64,000 nt of DNA from Permianibacter aggregans (GTDB lineage Bacteria; Pseudomonadota; Gammaproteobacteria; Enterobacterales; Permianibacteraceae): contig NZ_CP037953.1 of the NCBI RefSeq assembly GCF_009756665.1, positions 4,202,649 to 4,266,648 on the forward strand, given 5' to 3'. The notes beneath the pieces are model-generated. The model saw only the letters and a list, made by a program, of their open reading frames with translations, did not search any database and was not told the origin of the DNA. Positions 1 through 9,858 of the stretch are shown here, in pieces (positions within the stretch are counted from its first letter, which is position 1; every line of letters starts with the position of its first letter). The position numbers were made by a program, and so were the translations under genes.

Positions 1-123
1 GCCGGCCTCAGCGAGGCGCTGAATCAGTTCCACTTTGACCTCGGTCGAGACAATGGTTTTTTCATTCTGCAAACCATCGCGCGGGCCGACATCAACGATT
101 TTTACTTTCTGCGGTAAAGCCAT
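1..123 (-). CDS. liuE: Hydroxymethylglutaryl-CoA lyase, N-terminal part (cut by window edge)
   Basis: Only the first 41 codons are present, because the gene runs off the left edge. The translation has the signature start of HMG-CoA lyases, [14 protein letters not shown], where the Asp-Gly-Leu-Gln stretch belongs to the metal-binding TIM-barrel active site. The enzyme splits HMG-CoA into acetoacetate and acetyl-CoA, the last step of leucine breakdown. Two ATGs lie in tandem (126 and 123). The second is preferred because the AGGGTGA motif upstream is then better spaced. It follows liuD after 17 bases and is surely in the same operon. It is also known as mvaB. Confidence 0.9.
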   Translation of the reverse strand, partial: MALPQKVKIVDVGPRDGLQNEKTIVSTEVKVELIQRLAEAG

Positions 124-140
124 CATTCACCCTATAGCGT

Positions 141-2132
141 TTACTTTTCGAAACGAACGAGTTCAACACCATCCTGGACCATGTCGCCGGGTGCGAACAT
201 CACTTCAGCGACGCGGCCATCGGCCGGGGCACGAATCGTGTGTTCCATTTTCATCGCTTCCAGCACCAACAACGCCTGGCCTTGTTTGACTTCATCACCG
301 GCTTTGACTTTGACGTCGATCACCGAGCCGGGCATCGGTGCGGTCAAGCGACCTGCGCCGGAGCCACCCATGCCTTCGAGGTTCAGCGTTTTCAGTTGCA
401 GTACACGTGACCAACCATGACCAATCAGTGTCAGCATCTTGTCACGCTGCACGACGCGCACTTGCTGACGCTTGCCATTGATGTTGATGGCCAGTAGATC
501 ATCGCTGGTCAGTTCGCCGGTAGCGCGGCATTCACCGGTCGGCAATTCCAGAACGACACCATGCGGACGGAAATGCACCAGACACGGATATTCCTTTTCA
601 TCGGCAATAAACGTGAATTGATGATGATTATCTTCGTTCATGCGCCAGCCGGTGACATCGGCCCAGGGGCTATAGCAATCAGCGTTTTTGCTGGCCTGCG
701 ATTTCGCATCTCGCATGCGGTCAGCCATCAGGAACAACGCGGCAATCGCCAGTTGTTCATCACTGACATCCGGCTTCGGCGGGAACAGGGCTTGTTCATG
801 CTTCTTGATAAAACCGGTGTCGACATTGCCTTTGATGAATTCCGGATGCGAAGCCAGTGAGTGCAGAAAGCGAATGTTGTGGGTCAGGCCGACAATTTCG
901 TACTCAGCCAATGCCGCGCGCAAACGCGCCAAGGCTTTCTCGCGGCTTTCATCCCAAACGATCAGCTTGGCGATCATCGGGTCGTAATGAATCGACACGG
1001 TATCGCCTTGTTCGACACCGGTATCAACCCGCACATGCGCGCCGATTTGCGGCTGACGCAAATGATGCAACGTGCCAGTCGAAGGCAGGAAGTTGTTATC
1101 CGGATCTTCGGCATAAATACGCGCTTCAAACGCGTGGCCATTGATGCGCAATTGCTCCTGCTTCAACGGCAGATGTTCGCCAGCGGCCACGCGCAGTTGC
1201 CACTCAACCAGATCCTGTCCGGTGATCATTTCGGTGACCGGATGCTCGACCTGCAGACGAGTGTTCATTTCCATGAAGTAAAATGAACCGTCTTCATCAA
1301 GCAGAAATTCGCAGGTACCGGCGCCAACATAATTGACCGCTTTTGCCGCACGCACCGCTGCTTCGCCCATCTTCTGGCGAATCTCGGACTTCATCAGCGG
1401 GGCAGGGGCTTCTTCGATGATTTTCTGGTGGCGACGCTGCACCGAGCAATCACGCTCAAACAGGTATACGGCGTGACCATGCGTGTCGGCGAACACCTGA
1501 ATTTCGACATGGCGGGGCTTGGTCAGGTATTTTTCCACCAGTACACGTTCGTCGTTGAACGAGGCTTTTGCTTCGCGCTGACAAGATTTCAGATTCTCCG
1601 CGAACTCATCGCTGGAAAACACCTGACGCATGCCTTTGCCGCCACCGCCGGAAACGGCCTTGATCAATACCGGGTAACCGATATCGTCGGCAGCTTTTTG
1701 CAAGGTCGCTAGCGATTGATCATCGCCATGATAGCCCTTGACCAGCGGTACGCCTGCCGGGCCCATGATTTCCTTGGCGCCGGCTTTCGAACCCATCGCG
1801 CGAATGGACGCGGCATGCGGGCCAATGAAGACGATACCGTTCTGTTCGCAGAGATCGGCGAATTCAGCGTTTTCCGACAGAAATCCGTAGCCGGGATGAA
1901 TCGCTTGCGCACCGGACTTTTTCGCGATTTCCAGAATCAAATCGCCTTTCAAATAACTGTCGCGCGCCGCAGCGCCACCCAGATGCCAGGCCTCATCAGC
2001 CATTTTGACGTGCATGGCGTTGGCGTCGGCATCGGAATACACCGCGACACACTGGATGCCCATGCGCTGAGCCGTGCGCATGACCCGACAGGCGATTTCG
2101 CCACGATTGGCGATCAGAATTTTCTCAAACAT
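141..2132 (-). CDS. liuD: Methylcrotonyl-CoA carboxylase, biotin-containing alpha subunit
   Basis: This 663-residue subunit has a biotin carboxylase half (FEKILIANRGE start, ATP-grasp glycine-rich segment near residue 165) and a C-terminal biotin carrier domain with the biotinylation motif EAMKM (Lys near 628). It carboxylates biotin with ATP and bicarbonate. LiuB then transfers CO2 to 3-methylcrotonyl-CoA. Propionyl- and acetyl-CoA carboxylase alpha subunits look alike, but the liuA/B/C/E neighbours fix the substrate. The ATG at 2132 shares one base with the liuC stop (TGATG), indicating translational coupling. A TTG one codon earlier is possible but unlikely. Confidence 0.93.
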   Translation of the reverse strand: MFEKILIANRGEIACRVMRTAQRMGIQCVAVYSDADANAMHVKMADEAWHLGGAAARDSYLKGDLILEIAKKSGAQAIHPGYGFLSENAEFADLCEQNGIVFIGPHAASIRAMGSKAGAKEIMGPAGVPLVKGYHGDDQSLATLQKAADDIGYPVLIKAVSGGGGKGMRQVFSSDEFAENLKSCQREAKASFNDERVLVEKYLTKPRHVEIQVFADTHGHAVYLFERDCSVQRRHQKIIEEAPAPLMKSEIRQKMGEAAVRAAKAVNYVGAGTCEFLLDEDGSFYFMEMNTRLQVEHPVTEMITGQDLVEWQLRVAAGEHLPLKQEQLRINGHAFEARIYAEDPDNNFLPSTGTLHHLRQPQIGAHVRVDTGVEQGDTVSIHYDPMIAKLIVWDESREKALARLRAALAEYEIVGLTHNIRFLHSLASHPEFIKGNVDTGFIKKHEQALFPPKPDVSDEQLAIAALFLMADRMRDAKSQASKNADCYSPWADVTGWRMNEDNHHQFTFIADEKEYPCLVHFRPHGVVLELPTGECRATGELTSDDLLAININGKRQQVRVVQRDKMLTLIGHGWSRVLQLKTLNLEGMGGSGAGRLTAPMPGSVIDVKVKAGDEVKQGQALLVLEAMKMEHTIRAPADGRVAEVMFAPGDMVQDGVELVRFEK

Positions 2133-2941
2133 CAATCTATATCCGTAGCGGGTTTAACGTTCCAGTTCGGGCTGCGCTTTTCCAGAAATGCACCGATACC
2201 TTCTTTGCCTTCTGCCGAGGCACGAATATCGGAAATCTTTTGCGCCGTGTGACGAATCAATTCTTCATCAATCACTTTGCCTTCAACTTGTTTGATCAGC
2301 TTTTTCGCTTCCAGCACGGCGACGGGGCCATTGCTGAGTATCGTGTCAATCAAGGTATCGGCCGCTTGTTCGAGTTGCTCGGCATCGAATAACTCATGCA
2401 CCAAGCCCAAACGCAATGCTGTTTCGGCCGGAAAGCGCTCCGCGGAAACGAAATAGCGTTTGGCCGCACGCGCGCCGATGGCTTCGATCACATAAGGCGA
2501 AATCACCGCCGGAATCAAACCGAGTTTGACTTCCGATAAACAAAAGCTGGCTTTATCAGAGGCTAGCGCGATATCGCAGCAGGCAACCAGACCCACACCG
2601 CCACCGAATGCGGCGCCTTGCACGACGGCAACCGTCGGCTGACGCATTGAAGCCAGCGTTTGCATTAACGTCGCCAAACCGAGTGAGTCCTGGTAATTCT
2701 GGTTCCAGGAGTAACTGGCCATGCGTTTCATCCAGTTCAAATCGGCGCCGGCGGAAAAACTTTTTCCGGTCGAACGCAACACGACGACGCGTACGCTTTC
2801 ATCAGCGTTGAAATTCTGCAACGCAACAGTCATGTCGCGGATTAATGCATCGTCGAACGCATTGTGCACATCCGGACGATTGAGCGTAATCGTCGCGACG
2901 CCGCGTTCATCTTTATTGATTACAATCGCAGTCGTTTCCAT
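2132..2941 (-). CDS. liuC: Enoyl-CoA hydratase family, probable 3-methylglutaconyl-CoA hydratase
   Basis: This is a 269-residue crotonase-fold protein of normal family length. The oxyanion-hole region (FSAGADLNWM near residue 62 and AAFGGGVGLVACCDIA near 110) is present. In the liu pathway it hydrates 3-methylglutaconyl-CoA to HMG-CoA. The exact substrate cannot be read from the crotonase fold alone. The call rests on its place between liuB (3 bases away) and liuD (one-base overlap). Confidence 0.88.
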   Translation of the reverse strand: METTAIVINKDERGVATITLNRPDVHNAFDDALIRDMTVALQNFNADESVRVVVLRSTGKSFSAGADLNWMKRMASYSWNQNYQDSLGLATLMQTLASMRQPTVAVVQGAAFGGGVGLVACCDIALASDKASFCLSEVKLGLIPAVISPYVIEAIGARAAKRYFVSAERFPAETALRLGLVHELFDAEQLEQAADTLIDTILSNGPVAVLEAKKLIKQVEGKVIDEELIRHTAQKISDIRASAEGKEGIGAFLEKRSPNWNVKPATDID

Positions 2942-2944
2942 GGT

Positions 2945-4552
2945 TTACATCCTGAATACGCCGAATTTGGTTTCTTCAATCGGGGCGTTCATCGCCGCCG
3001 ACAGGCCCATGCCGAGTACACGACGCGTATCGGCGGGATCGATAATGCCGTCATCCCACAAACGCGCACTGGCGTAGTAGGGGTGGCCTTGCTGCTCATA
3101 TTGTTCGCGAATCGGTTTCTTGAACGCTTCCTGTTCTTCCAGCGGCCAGGTTTTGCCTTCTTTCTCGAAATTATCGAGTTTGACCTGGGCCAATACGTTG
3201 GCCGCCTGCTCACCACCCATAACGGAAATACGCGCATTCGGCCACATCCACATAAAGCGTGGGCTGTAAGCGCGACCGCACATGCCGTAGTTACCGGCGC
3301 CAAATGAACCACCGATGATCACGGTGAATTTCGGCACATTGGCGCAGGCAACTGCCGTCACCATTTTTGCCCCGTTCTTGGCGATACCGCTTTGCTCGTA
3401 TTTTTTACCGACCATGAAGCCGGTGATGTTCTGCAGGAAAACCAGCGGGATTTTGCGCTGGGCACAGAGTTCGATGAAATGCGCACCTTTCAGCGCGGAT
3501 TCCGAGAACAGGATGCCGTTGTTGGCCACGATGCCAACCGGGTAACCGTGAATATGCGCAAAACCGCAAACCAGTGTACTGCCGTACAGTGGTTTGAATT
3601 CATCGAGTTCCGAGCCGTCAACGACGCGGGCGATGACATCGCGAACATCGAATGGCTTACGCAGATCGTTCGGCACCACACCGTAAATTTCTTCCGGTGG
3701 GTACAGAGGCTCACGCGGCTCACGAATAGCCAGTGGCATTTGCTTGACGATATTCAAATTGGAAACAATTTGCCGCGCCAGTTGCAGTGCATGTTGATCG
3801 TTGTGGGCGTAATGATCGGTAACGCCACTCAGTTTGCAATGGGTATCGGCGCCGCCGAGTTCTTCGGCAGAAACCACTTCACCCGTTGCCGCTTTCACCA
3901 GTGGCGGACCGCCAAGGAAAATCGTGCCTTGCTCTTTAACGATAATCGATTCGTCGGCCATCGCCGGTACATAAGCACCGCCGGCAGTACAGGAGCCCAT
4001 GACCACCGCGATCTGGGGAATGCCATCGGCTGACATCGTTGCCTGATTAAAGAAGATGCGGCCGAAATGATCCTTGTCCGGAAATACTTCATCCTGCTGC
4101 GGCAGGTTGGCGCCACCGGAATCGACCAAGTAAATGCAGGGCAGGCGATTCTCGCGAGCGATTTCCTGAGCGCGCAGGTGTTTTTTCACGGTCATCGGAA
4201 AATAAGTGCCGCCTTTGACCGTGGCGTCATTGCAGACGATCAAACATTCGCGACCGGCAACGCGACCAATACCGGTGATGATGCCGGCTGCCGGCACCGA
4301 GGTGCCATACATATCCCAGGCCGCGAATTGCGACAGCTCCAGAAACGGCGAGCCGATATCGAGTAGCTGGCGAATGCGATCGCGAGGCAGCAATTTGCCG
4401 CGCGACAGATGTTTTTCATTGGCCTTGGCGCCACCGCCATCGGCAATGACTTTCATTTTGGCGCGCAGATCATCTACCAATGCCTGCATGCTTTCGGCAT
4501 TGGCTTTGAATTCGGCGCTGCGCGCATTGATCGTGGACTGAATTACCGGCAT
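2945..4552 (-). CDS. liuB: Methylcrotonyl-CoA carboxylase beta (carboxyltransferase) subunit
   Basis: This is a 535-residue carboxyltransferase with the two crotonase-like halves of acyl-CoA carboxylase beta subunits. Acyl-CoA- and biotin-binding glycine-rich motifs are visible: [26 protein letters not shown] and [16 protein letters not shown]. With LiuD it converts 3-methylcrotonyl-CoA to 3-methylglutaconyl-CoA. The LPQQ-EVFPD stretch matches methylcrotonyl- more than propionyl-CoA carboxylases (family knowledge). It lies in the middle of the liu operon, 3 bases before liuC. Confidence 0.93.
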   Translation of the reverse strand: MPVIQSTINARSAEFKANAESMQALVDDLRAKMKVIADGGGAKANEKHLSRGKLLPRDRIRQLLDIGSPFLELSQFAAWDMYGTSVPAAGIITGIGRVAGRECLIVCNDATVKGGTYFPMTVKKHLRAQEIARENRLPCIYLVDSGGANLPQQDEVFPDKDHFGRIFFNQATMSADGIPQIAVVMGSCTAGGAYVPAMADESIIVKEQGTIFLGGPPLVKAATGEVVSAEELGGADTHCKLSGVTDHYAHNDQHALQLARQIVSNLNIVKQMPLAIREPREPLYPPEEIYGVVPNDLRKPFDVRDVIARVVDGSELDEFKPLYGSTLVCGFAHIHGYPVGIVANNGILFSESALKGAHFIELCAQRKIPLVFLQNITGFMVGKKYEQSGIAKNGAKMVTAVACANVPKFTVIIGGSFGAGNYGMCGRAYSPRFMWMWPNARISVMGGEQAANVLAQVKLDNFEKEGKTWPLEEQEAFKKPIREQYEQQGHPYYASARLWDDGIIDPADTRRVLGMGLSAAMNAPIEETKFGVFRM

Positions 4553-4590
4553 GGGCTTATCCGTTTTGCTTGTTTAGGGGCTGTTGACAT

Positions 4591-5727
4591 TCAGTGTTGG
4601 AACAGTGAGCGGCCAATAACCAGCTTCTGCACTTCTGATGTGCCTTCATAAATCTGGCAGACGCGCTGATCGCGGTAATACTTCTCAACCGGAAAATCGG
4701 TCAGATAACCGTAACCACCGTGTACCTGAATCGCCGCCGAGCAGGCACGCTCAACGACCTGACTGCAGAAAAGTTTGGCCATCGATGCTTCTTTCAAACA
4801 AGGCTGACCGGCTTCACGCAATGCCGCGGCTTGTAAATACATCAAACGCGCGGCTTCAATCTCGGTGGCAACCTGCGCCAACGAAAACGATACGGCCTGA
4901 TGATCAGCCAGCGGTTTGCCAAAGGCTTTGCGTTCTTCGGCGTAACGGACAGCGGCTTCCAGTGCCGCACGGGCGATACCCACTGCTTGCGCGCCTATGC
5001 CAATGCGACCGCCTTCCAGATTCGACAGGGCAATCTTATAGCCTTCGCCTTCTTTGCCGAGCAGGTTTTCAGCCGGAATACGGCAATTGTCGAAAACAAT
5101 CTGTGCCGTGTCAGACGCGTGCTGACCGAGTTTTTCTTCGATGCGCGCGACCTGGTATCCGGGCGTGTCAGTCGGCACGATAAAGGCGCTGATGCCTTTC
5201 TTGCCGGCCGAGGGATCGGTGACAGCAAAAACAATGGCAACACCAGCGTTCTTGCCGGAGGTAATGAATTGCTTGCTGCCGTTCAACACATAATGATCGC
5301 CATCTTTGACGGCCTTGGTGCGCAGGTCAGAAGCATCGGAACCGGCATGCGGTTCGGTCAAACAGAACGCGCCAAGCATTTTCCCGGAGGCAAGCGGCTT
5401 CAGGAATTTTTCTTTTTGCGCGTCATTACCGAACGCGTAAATCGGCATGCAGGCAACCGAGTTGTTGACGGCAACGATGGTCGAACAGGCGGCATCACCG
5501 GCCGCGATTTCTTCGATAACCAGCGCCGCAGAAATGTAACCGATATTCGAGCCGCCCCATTGTTCCGGAATGGTCATGCCGAGAAAACCGAGTTCGCCCA
5601 AACCTTGAATGGCGTCTTTCGGAAAGGTTTTGTTTTTGTCCCATTCGTGGGCAAACGGGGTAATGCGGTTCTGGACGAAATCGCGCGCGGCGTCGCGAAT
5701 CATGCGTTGTTCTTCAGTTAGCAACAT
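4591..5727 (-). CDS. Acyl-CoA dehydrogenase (second one in the liu operon)
   Basis: This is a 378-residue flavoprotein with the standard acyl-CoA dehydrogenase layout: an all-alpha N-terminus, a middle beta domain with [16 protein letters not shown], and a C-terminal helical domain ending [14 protein letters not shown] with the usual catalytic Glu position. The sequence resembles short-chain or butyryl-type enzymes more than isovaleryl-CoA dehydrogenase. It lies 38 bases upstream of liuB and downstream of a thiolase, so it may serve short or branched acyl-CoA oxidation alongside leucine breakdown. Its exact substrate is unknown. Confidence 0.88.
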   Translation of the reverse strand: MLLTEEQRMIRDAARDFVQNRITPFAHEWDKNKTFPKDAIQGLGELGFLGMTIPEQWGGSNIGYISAALVIEEIAAGDAACSTIVAVNNSVACMPIYAFGNDAQKEKFLKPLASGKMLGAFCLTEPHAGSDASDLRTKAVKDGDHYVLNGSKQFITSGKNAGVAIVFAVTDPSAGKKGISAFIVPTDTPGYQVARIEEKLGQHASDTAQIVFDNCRIPAENLLGKEGEGYKIALSNLEGGRIGIGAQAVGIARAALEAAVRYAEERKAFGKPLADHQAVSFSLAQVATEIEAARLMYLQAAALREAGQPCLKEASMAKLFCSQVVERACSAAIQVHGGYGYLTDFPVEKYYRDQRVCQIYEGTSEVQKLVIGRSLFQH

Positions 5728-5753
5728 GGTTCCATTCCGGACAGAAAAAACAA

Positions 5754-5788
5754 AACGCGCGCCAGAACCAAAAGTGCCAGCGCGCGTT
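5754..5788 (-). terminator. GC-rich hairpin between thiolase and acyl-CoA dehydrogenase genes
   Basis: A 9-bp perfect stem (AACGCGCGC paired with GCGCGCGTT) is followed on the minus strand by a T-rich run. It lies in the 70-base gap after the thiolase gene. It may end part of the transcripts, or act as an mRNA-stability element within the operon. Confidence 0.55.
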
Positions 5789-5797
5789 ATTCAACAT

Positions 5798-6982
5798 TTA
5801 GATCAGTTCAATAGCCATTGCTGTCGCTTCGCCGCCACCGATACAGAGGCTGGCAACGCCACGCTTTTTACCGTGAGTACGTAATGCGCCGATCAAGGTC
5901 ACGATCAAGCGAGCGCCGGACGCACCAATCGGGTGGCCGAGGGCACAGGCACCGCCATGGACGTTGACTTTGTTCTGATCGATCTTCAGATCTTTCATCG
6001 CCGCCATCGTGACCACGGCGAAGGCTTCATTGATTTCGTACAGATCAACGTGAGCATCGCTCCAGCCAGTTTTCTCGAACAGTTTTTCAATCGCACCGAC
6101 CGGAGCCGTTGTGAATTGCGCCGGTTGACGGGCGTGGCTGGCGTGGCCATGAATACGGGCCAATGGAGTCAGGCCGCGTTTTTTCGCTTCGCTTTCGCGC
6201 ATCAATACCAGCGCGGCGGCGCCGTCGGAAATCGATGAGGAGTTGGCGGCAGTAACGGTGCCGTCTTTGGCGAATGCTGGTTTCAATGTAGGAATCTTGT
6301 CGATTTTGGCGTTGCCCGGTTGTTCGTCGATTTTGACGACGACTTCACCTTTGCGATCAGCAACGGTGACCGGCTCGACTTCCCAATCAAACGAGCCATC
6401 GGCAATGGCCTGTTGCGCGCGCTTGGTTGAGGTAATGGCAAATTCGTCCTGCTGTTCGCGACTGAAACCATAGGCTTTAGCGGTTTCTTCAGCGAACGTG
6501 CCCATCAGACGACCTTTGTCATAGGCGTCTTCGAGCCCGTCGAAGAACATGTGGTCGAGCACCTGGCCGTGGCCGAGGCGCATGCCGCCACGCGCTTTCG
6601 GCAGCAAGTAAGGGGCGTTGCTCATGCTTTCCATGCCGCCGGCAACCAGCACATGATTGCTGCCAGCCAGAATCGCGTCGTGCGCGAACATTACGGCTTT
6701 CATGCCCGAGCCGCAGACTTTGGAAATGGTTGTGCAAGGCACGCTTTTCGGAATACCGGCGCCAATCGACGCTTGGCGGGCAGGGGCCTGACCCAGGCCG
6801 GCGTGCAGCACGCAGCCCATCAATACTTCATCAACTTGTTCGGCGGCCAGATTGGCGCGGCTCAACGCCGCTTTGATGGCGTGGGCGCCAAGCTCTGGCG
6901 CACTCAGCGCGGAAAGGGAACCCTGAAATCCGCCCATTGGCGTGCGGGCGACAGAAACGATGACGATAGGATCTTGCGACAT
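5798..6982 (-). CDS. Acetyl-CoA acetyltransferase (thiolase)
   Basis: This 394-residue thiolase carries the nucleophilic Cys in [10 protein letters not shown] (near residue 90), the NEAFAVV motif, the active-site His in [16 protein letters not shown], and the second Cys in the C-terminal CIGGGEA. It would cleave the acetoacetyl-CoA formed from the pathway's acetoacetate to two acetyl-CoA. The ATG at 6982 is chosen because a GAGGT ribosome site sits just before it. A longer start lacks support. It is flanked by hairpins on both sides inside the liu operon. Confidence 0.9.
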   Translation of the reverse strand: MSQDPIVIVSVARTPMGGFQGSLSALSAPELGAHAIKAALSRANLAAEQVDEVLMGCVLHAGLGQAPARQASIGAGIPKSVPCTTISKVCGSGMKAVMFAHDAILAGSNHVLVAGGMESMSNAPYLLPKARGGMRLGHGQVLDHMFFDGLEDAYDKGRLMGTFAEETAKAYGFSREQQDEFAITSTKRAQQAIADGSFDWEVEPVTVADRKGEVVVKIDEQPGNAKIDKIPTLKPAFAKDGTVTAANSSSISDGAAALVLMRESEAKKRGLTPLARIHGHASHARQPAQFTTAPVGAIEKLFEKTGWSDAHVDLYEINEAFAVVTMAAMKDLKIDQNKVNVHGGACALGHPIGASGARLIVTLIGALRTHGKKRGVASLCIGGGEATAMAIELI

Positions 6983-7089
6983 GGTGACCTCTTCAATTGG
7001 CAATGACTGGAAATTGCAATGCTATCCGCTATCCCGCGAACAGGACTTTCGTTACCACTAAATGAGGAGCGGCGGTACACCGCCCGATT

Positions 7090-7128
7090 GCCTGTTGTGA
7101 CCGCAACTGTATTGCTATCACAACAGGC
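7090..7128. repeat. Perfect 11-bp inverted repeat in the liuA-thiolase gap
   Basis: GCCTGTTGTGA is followed 17 bases later by its exact reverse complement. It lies in the 164-base gap after liuA. No T-run follows on the minus strand, so it is not a textbook terminator. It could be an RNA processing or stability hairpin, or a regulatory dyad. Confidence 0.6.
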
Positions 7129-7146
7129 CGAAAACAACGACGTAGT

Positions 7147-8307
7147 TTACGCCGTTTCCTTGAACAACTCGCGGCCGATCAGCATACGGCGAATCTCGCT
7201 GGTGCCGGCACCGATTTCATATAACTTCGCGTCACGCAGCAGTCGGCCGGTCGGGTACTCGTTGATGTAACCGTTACCACCGAGCACCTGAATCGCTTCC
7301 AGCGCCATTTTCGTGGCGTTTTCGGCCGAGAACAGAATGGCTGCCGCCGCATCTTTGCGCGTGGTTTCGCCCCGGTCACAGGCTTTCGCTACCGCGTAAA
7401 TATAGGCGCGACTGGCGTTCAGCGTGGTGTACATGTCAGCGACTTTGCCCTGAATGAACTGAAACTCGCCGATGGCCTGACCGAACTGCTTGCGCTCATG
7501 AACATAGGGCAGCACCACGTCCAGACACGCCTGCATGATACCAAGCGGACCGGCCGACAGCACGGCGCGTTCATAATCAAGGCCGCTCATCAGTACGCGT
7601 ACGCCTTCGTTCAATTTGCCGAGAATGTTTGCTTCCGGTACTTCGCAATCTTCGAACACCAACTCGCAGGTGTTCGAACCGCGCATACCAAGCTTGTCAA
7701 GCTTTTGCGCGGTGCTGAAACCTTTCATGCCTTTTTCGATAATGAACGCGGTAATGCCTTTCGGGCCGGCATTGCCATCGGTTTTCGCGTAGACGACCAG
7801 CGTGTCGGCATCCGGACCATTGGTGATCCACATCTTGTTGCCGTTAAGCACATACGCATCGCCTTTTTTATCGGCTTTCAGGCGCATTGAGACGACATCG
7901 GAACCGGCACCTGGCTCAGACATCGCCAGCGCGCCGACGTGCTCACCCGAACACAGTTTCGGCAGGTATTTACGCTTTTGTTCTTCGTTGCCGTTCTTGC
8001 GAATTTGATTGACGCAGAGGTTGGAATGGGCGCCGTACGACAGACCAATCGATGCTGAAGCGCGGGAAATTTCCTCCATGGCGACTACGTGCTCAAGATA
8101 GCCCATGCCTGAGCCGCCGTATTCCTCTTCGACGGTGATGCCGAGTAAACCCAGCTCGCCAAATTTGCGCCACAGTTGATTGGGGAATTCGTTCTTGTGA
8201 TCGACTTCAGCGGCAATCGGGGCGATTTCCTTTTCGGCGAATGCACGCACCATTTCACGAATCATGTTGGCGGTGTCGCCGAGCGCAAAATCGAGAGAAG
8301 GATACAT
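7147..8307 (-). CDS. liuA: Isovaleryl-CoA dehydrogenase
   Basis: This is a 386-residue acyl-CoA dehydrogenase. Visible motifs are [14 protein letters not shown] (flavin/substrate binding), [14 protein letters not shown] at the C-terminus, and [16 protein letters not shown] in the region where isovaleryl-type enzymes carry their catalytic Glu. It oxidises isovaleryl-CoA to 3-methylcrotonyl-CoA and passes electrons to ETF. It is the first structural gene after liuR, 34 bases downstream, as in many gammaproteobacterial liu operons. Confidence 0.92.
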   Translation of the reverse strand: MYPSLDFALGDTANMIREMVRAFAEKEIAPIAAEVDHKNEFPNQLWRKFGELGLLGITVEEEYGGSGMGYLEHVVAMEEISRASASIGLSYGAHSNLCVNQIRKNGNEEQKRKYLPKLCSGEHVGALAMSEPGAGSDVVSMRLKADKKGDAYVLNGNKMWITNGPDADTLVVYAKTDGNAGPKGITAFIIEKGMKGFSTAQKLDKLGMRGSNTCELVFEDCEVPEANILGKLNEGVRVLMSGLDYERAVLSAGPLGIMQACLDVVLPYVHERKQFGQAIGEFQFIQGKVADMYTTLNASRAYIYAVAKACDRGETTRKDAAAAILFSAENATKMALEAIQVLGGNGYINEYPTGRLLRDAKLYEIGAGTSEIRRMLIGRELFKETA

Positions 8308-8341
8308 AACGCGTTGAGCTCCTGGATTGGGGGGTAGGGGA

Positions 8342-8725
8342 TCAGGTTTTGACTTTTACGGATTGGATACGGGAATCAATCGCTTCCAGTTCCTGCAGCA
8401 TGTGATCAATGTTGCTGCGTTGTTCGAGCAGCGAGGCGCGGCGGCGGGCGATTTTGGCGCGCAACACCTGAGCCTGAAGCTCTTCGCCGTGCGGCAAATC
8501 GTAGAGATCGATAATTTCGCGGATTTCCGCCAGTGAGAAACCGATGTTCTTGCCGCGGATAATCAATGCCAGACGCACCCGGTCACGGACGCTGTAAATG
8601 CGCTGCTGGCCCTGACGCTCTGGAGAAAGCAGGCCTTCATCTTCGTAATGGCGCAGAGAGCGGGGGGTTACATCGAATTCCCGGGCGAGATCAGAGATTG
8701 AGAAGGTCTGTTTCATGCTGGCCAC
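8342..8725 (-). CDS. liuR: MerR-family regulator of leucine degradation
   Basis: This is a 127-residue MerR-type protein. It has an N-terminal winged HTH ([23 protein letters not shown]), then a dimerisation coiled coil (residues about 80-120). There is no metal-binding cysteine cluster, as expected for an acyl-CoA-sensing or ligand-sensing member. LiuR proteins control liu operons in gamma- and betaproteobacteria. It leads the operon and sits just downstream of a palindrome that is a good operator candidate. Confidence 0.9.
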   Translation of the reverse strand: MASMKQTFSISDLAREFDVTPRSLRHYEDEGLLSPERQGQQRIYSVRDRVRLALIIRGKNIGFSLAEIREIIDLYDLPHGEELQAQVLRAKIARRRASLLEQRSNIDHMLQELEAIDSRIQSVKVKT

Positions 8726-8754
8726 TCCGTATAAGTTTAAGAGCTTAACGCTGC

Positions 8755-8770
8755 TTTACGTTTACGTAAA
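8755..8770. promoter_or_regulatory. Candidate LiuR operator
   Basis: The perfect dyad TTTACG-N4-CGTAAA begins 30 bases upstream of the liuR ATG. It resembles the AT-flanked ACGT-containing palindromes described for LiuR. A MerR-type regulator would be expected to bind between the -35 and -10 of its own operon. The assignment is by position and symmetry only. Confidence 0.6.
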
Positions 8771-9071
8771 GGTAATGGCTACTGTCCAGACCAGTCAAGT
8801 GGTGGTTTGCAAGCGCTTGTTTTTTAACCGAAAAGCTTATTCAGACGAGTGTTCGCATTCGAATTTAAAAATTAAAATATCCATAAAAAACATATATTTA
8901 TGATTTGATTCTAATGTGATTCTAAAGTCCTGTCTTAGCTTCACAATTGTTGAGCTTGGTCATTGCGCCGAGCGGTGCGAAGCGCTATGTTGGGTTCGAG
9001 GCGGTTCCTGGTGACAGCACTGCCCAGTAGTCGTCTCACGTTGAAAAACGCCAATTTGAGAGGTGGCTTTT
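8771..9071. other. Intergenic region between the liuR operator and rmf
   Basis: About 300 bases separate two divergently read genes. The left part is AT-rich (about 8870-8940), plausible for rmf and liuR promoters, but no single -35/-10 pair is convincing. A GTG nine bases upstream of the rmf ATG is in frame but is not needed. Confidence 0.4.
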
Positions 9072-9245
9072 ATGAAGAGACAAAAACGCGATCGCTTAAG
9101 TCGTGCCCAAACTCGTGGTTACCAAGCGGGTTTGGAAGGCAAGAGCCGGGAAACCTGTCCTTATTCATCGACCGACTTTCGGGAACATTGGATAGGGGGT
9201 TGGCGCGAAGCGAAAACGTATCTTCAAGGAGAACACCTGCTTTAG
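9072..9245 (+). CDS. rmf: Ribosome modulation factor
   Basis: This is a 57-residue basic protein starting MKRQKRDRLSRAQTRGYQAG, with the conserved CPY and GGWREA motifs of RMF. RMF binds 30S subunits in stationary phase or stress and drives formation of inactive 100S ribosome dimers together with hibernation factor. The ATG at 9072 gives the standard start, with AGGTGG about 6 bases before it. It is monocistronic, with a strong terminator 30 bases downstream. Confidence 0.93.
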   Translation: MKRQKRDRLSRAQTRGYQAGLEGKSRETCPYSSTDFREHWIGGWREAKTYLQGEHLL

Positions 9246-9274
9246 TTGACCCGTTTTTCTTCTCCAGTACTTTT

Positions 9275-9305
9275 AGCGCGGCCTAACCAGCCGCGCTTTT
9301 CTTTT
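9275..9305 (+). terminator. rmf terminator
   Basis: The stem AGCGCGGC / GCCGCGCT is 8 bp and perfect, with a 7-base loop, followed by TTTCTTTTTC. This is a classic intrinsic terminator just after rmf. Confidence 0.88.
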
Positions 9306-9428
9306 TCTGGTTGCGCAAAACCTGAGCAACTGCCGATAAAAGCTCAGAAATTCCCTTTTCAGTCACCAAAGCTTTCGGTATTCTTGCCGCCCCTCGTACC
9401 GAGGCTGGCTTACCTAGTCGTTGTGAGC

Positions 9429-9557
9429 GAAAAATTAAATAGTTTTGCAAACTTGGAGCGCCGAAAGCGGTCCCGAAGGGACGAGCCTCATGGATGAGGC
9501 GAGCAATGCACCGGTCTACTGGCGCGACGAGCGCCAGCTGAAGATCGAGCAAGATTT
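9429..9557 (+). repeat. Degenerate tRNA-Ser repeat unit A, filled with hairpins
   Basis: The unit opens with a 19-base sequence matching 17 of 19 bases in front of the real tRNA-Ser (9558-9576). It contains 13 bases identical to the tRNA D-arm/anticodon strand (AATGCACCGGTCT, 9505-9517 versus 9597-9609). Between these matches are compact hairpins: GTCCC-GAA-GGGAC, GCCTCAT-GG-ATGAGGC, and CTGGCGC-GACGA-GCGCCAG. It reads as a decayed tandem copy of the tRNA gene into which small hairpins have been inserted or grown. Confidence 0.6.
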
Positions 9558-9575
9558 GAAAAATTAGACAGTTTT

Positions 9576-9665
9576 GGAAGCGTGGCAGAGCGGTTGAATG
9601 CACCGGTCTTGAAAACCGGCGATGGCGCAAGTCATCCGTGAGTTCGAATCTCACCGCTTCCGCCA
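9576..9665 (+). tRNA. tRNA-Ser (anticodon TGA)
   Basis: This 90-base class II tRNA has acceptor arms GGAAGCG/CGCTTCC, anticodon TGA at 9610-9612, a long variable arm, a TTCGAAT T-loop and encoded CCA at 9663-9665. It reads UCN codons. It lies within a run of tandem, decayed copies of itself. Confidence 0.95.
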
Positions 9666-9670
9666 AAATC

Positions 9671-9699
9671 AAAAGGCGCCCTCGTGGCGCCTTTTGTTT
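9671..9699 (+). terminator. tRNA-Ser terminator
   Basis: The perfect 10-bp stem AAAAGGCGCC / GGCGCCTTTT around CTCGT is followed by GTTTT. It starts 5 bases after the CCA end. Decayed versions of the same element (TGGCGCC...TTTT) recur near 9849 and 10079. Confidence 0.88.
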
Positions 9700-9858
9700 T
9701 GGCGGTGGTGGTGAATGAGAACTCACCAGTTCGACAAAACGCGACAGCGTTTTGGACGCCGAAGGCGCCCCGAAGGGGTGAGCAATCGCCCCAAGCGATT
9801 GCGAATCCATCTCACCGCCGGTCCCCAAACAGCATTGCTCCTATTCGTGGCGCCCTTC
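9696..9858 (+). repeat. tRNA-Ser-linked repeat unit B
   Basis: The first 59 bases (9696-9754) recur at 9859-9918 almost unchanged. The next 64 bases (9755-9818) recur at 9986-10049 with two mismatches. The unit ends TCTCACCGC, the same bases as the 3' arm of the tRNA, then a decayed copy of the tRNA terminator. Its middle holds short hairpins: AAAACGC-GACA-GCGTTTT, CCCC-GAA-GGGG, AATCGC-CCCAA-GCGATT. No protein-coding logic is evident. Confidence 0.7.
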
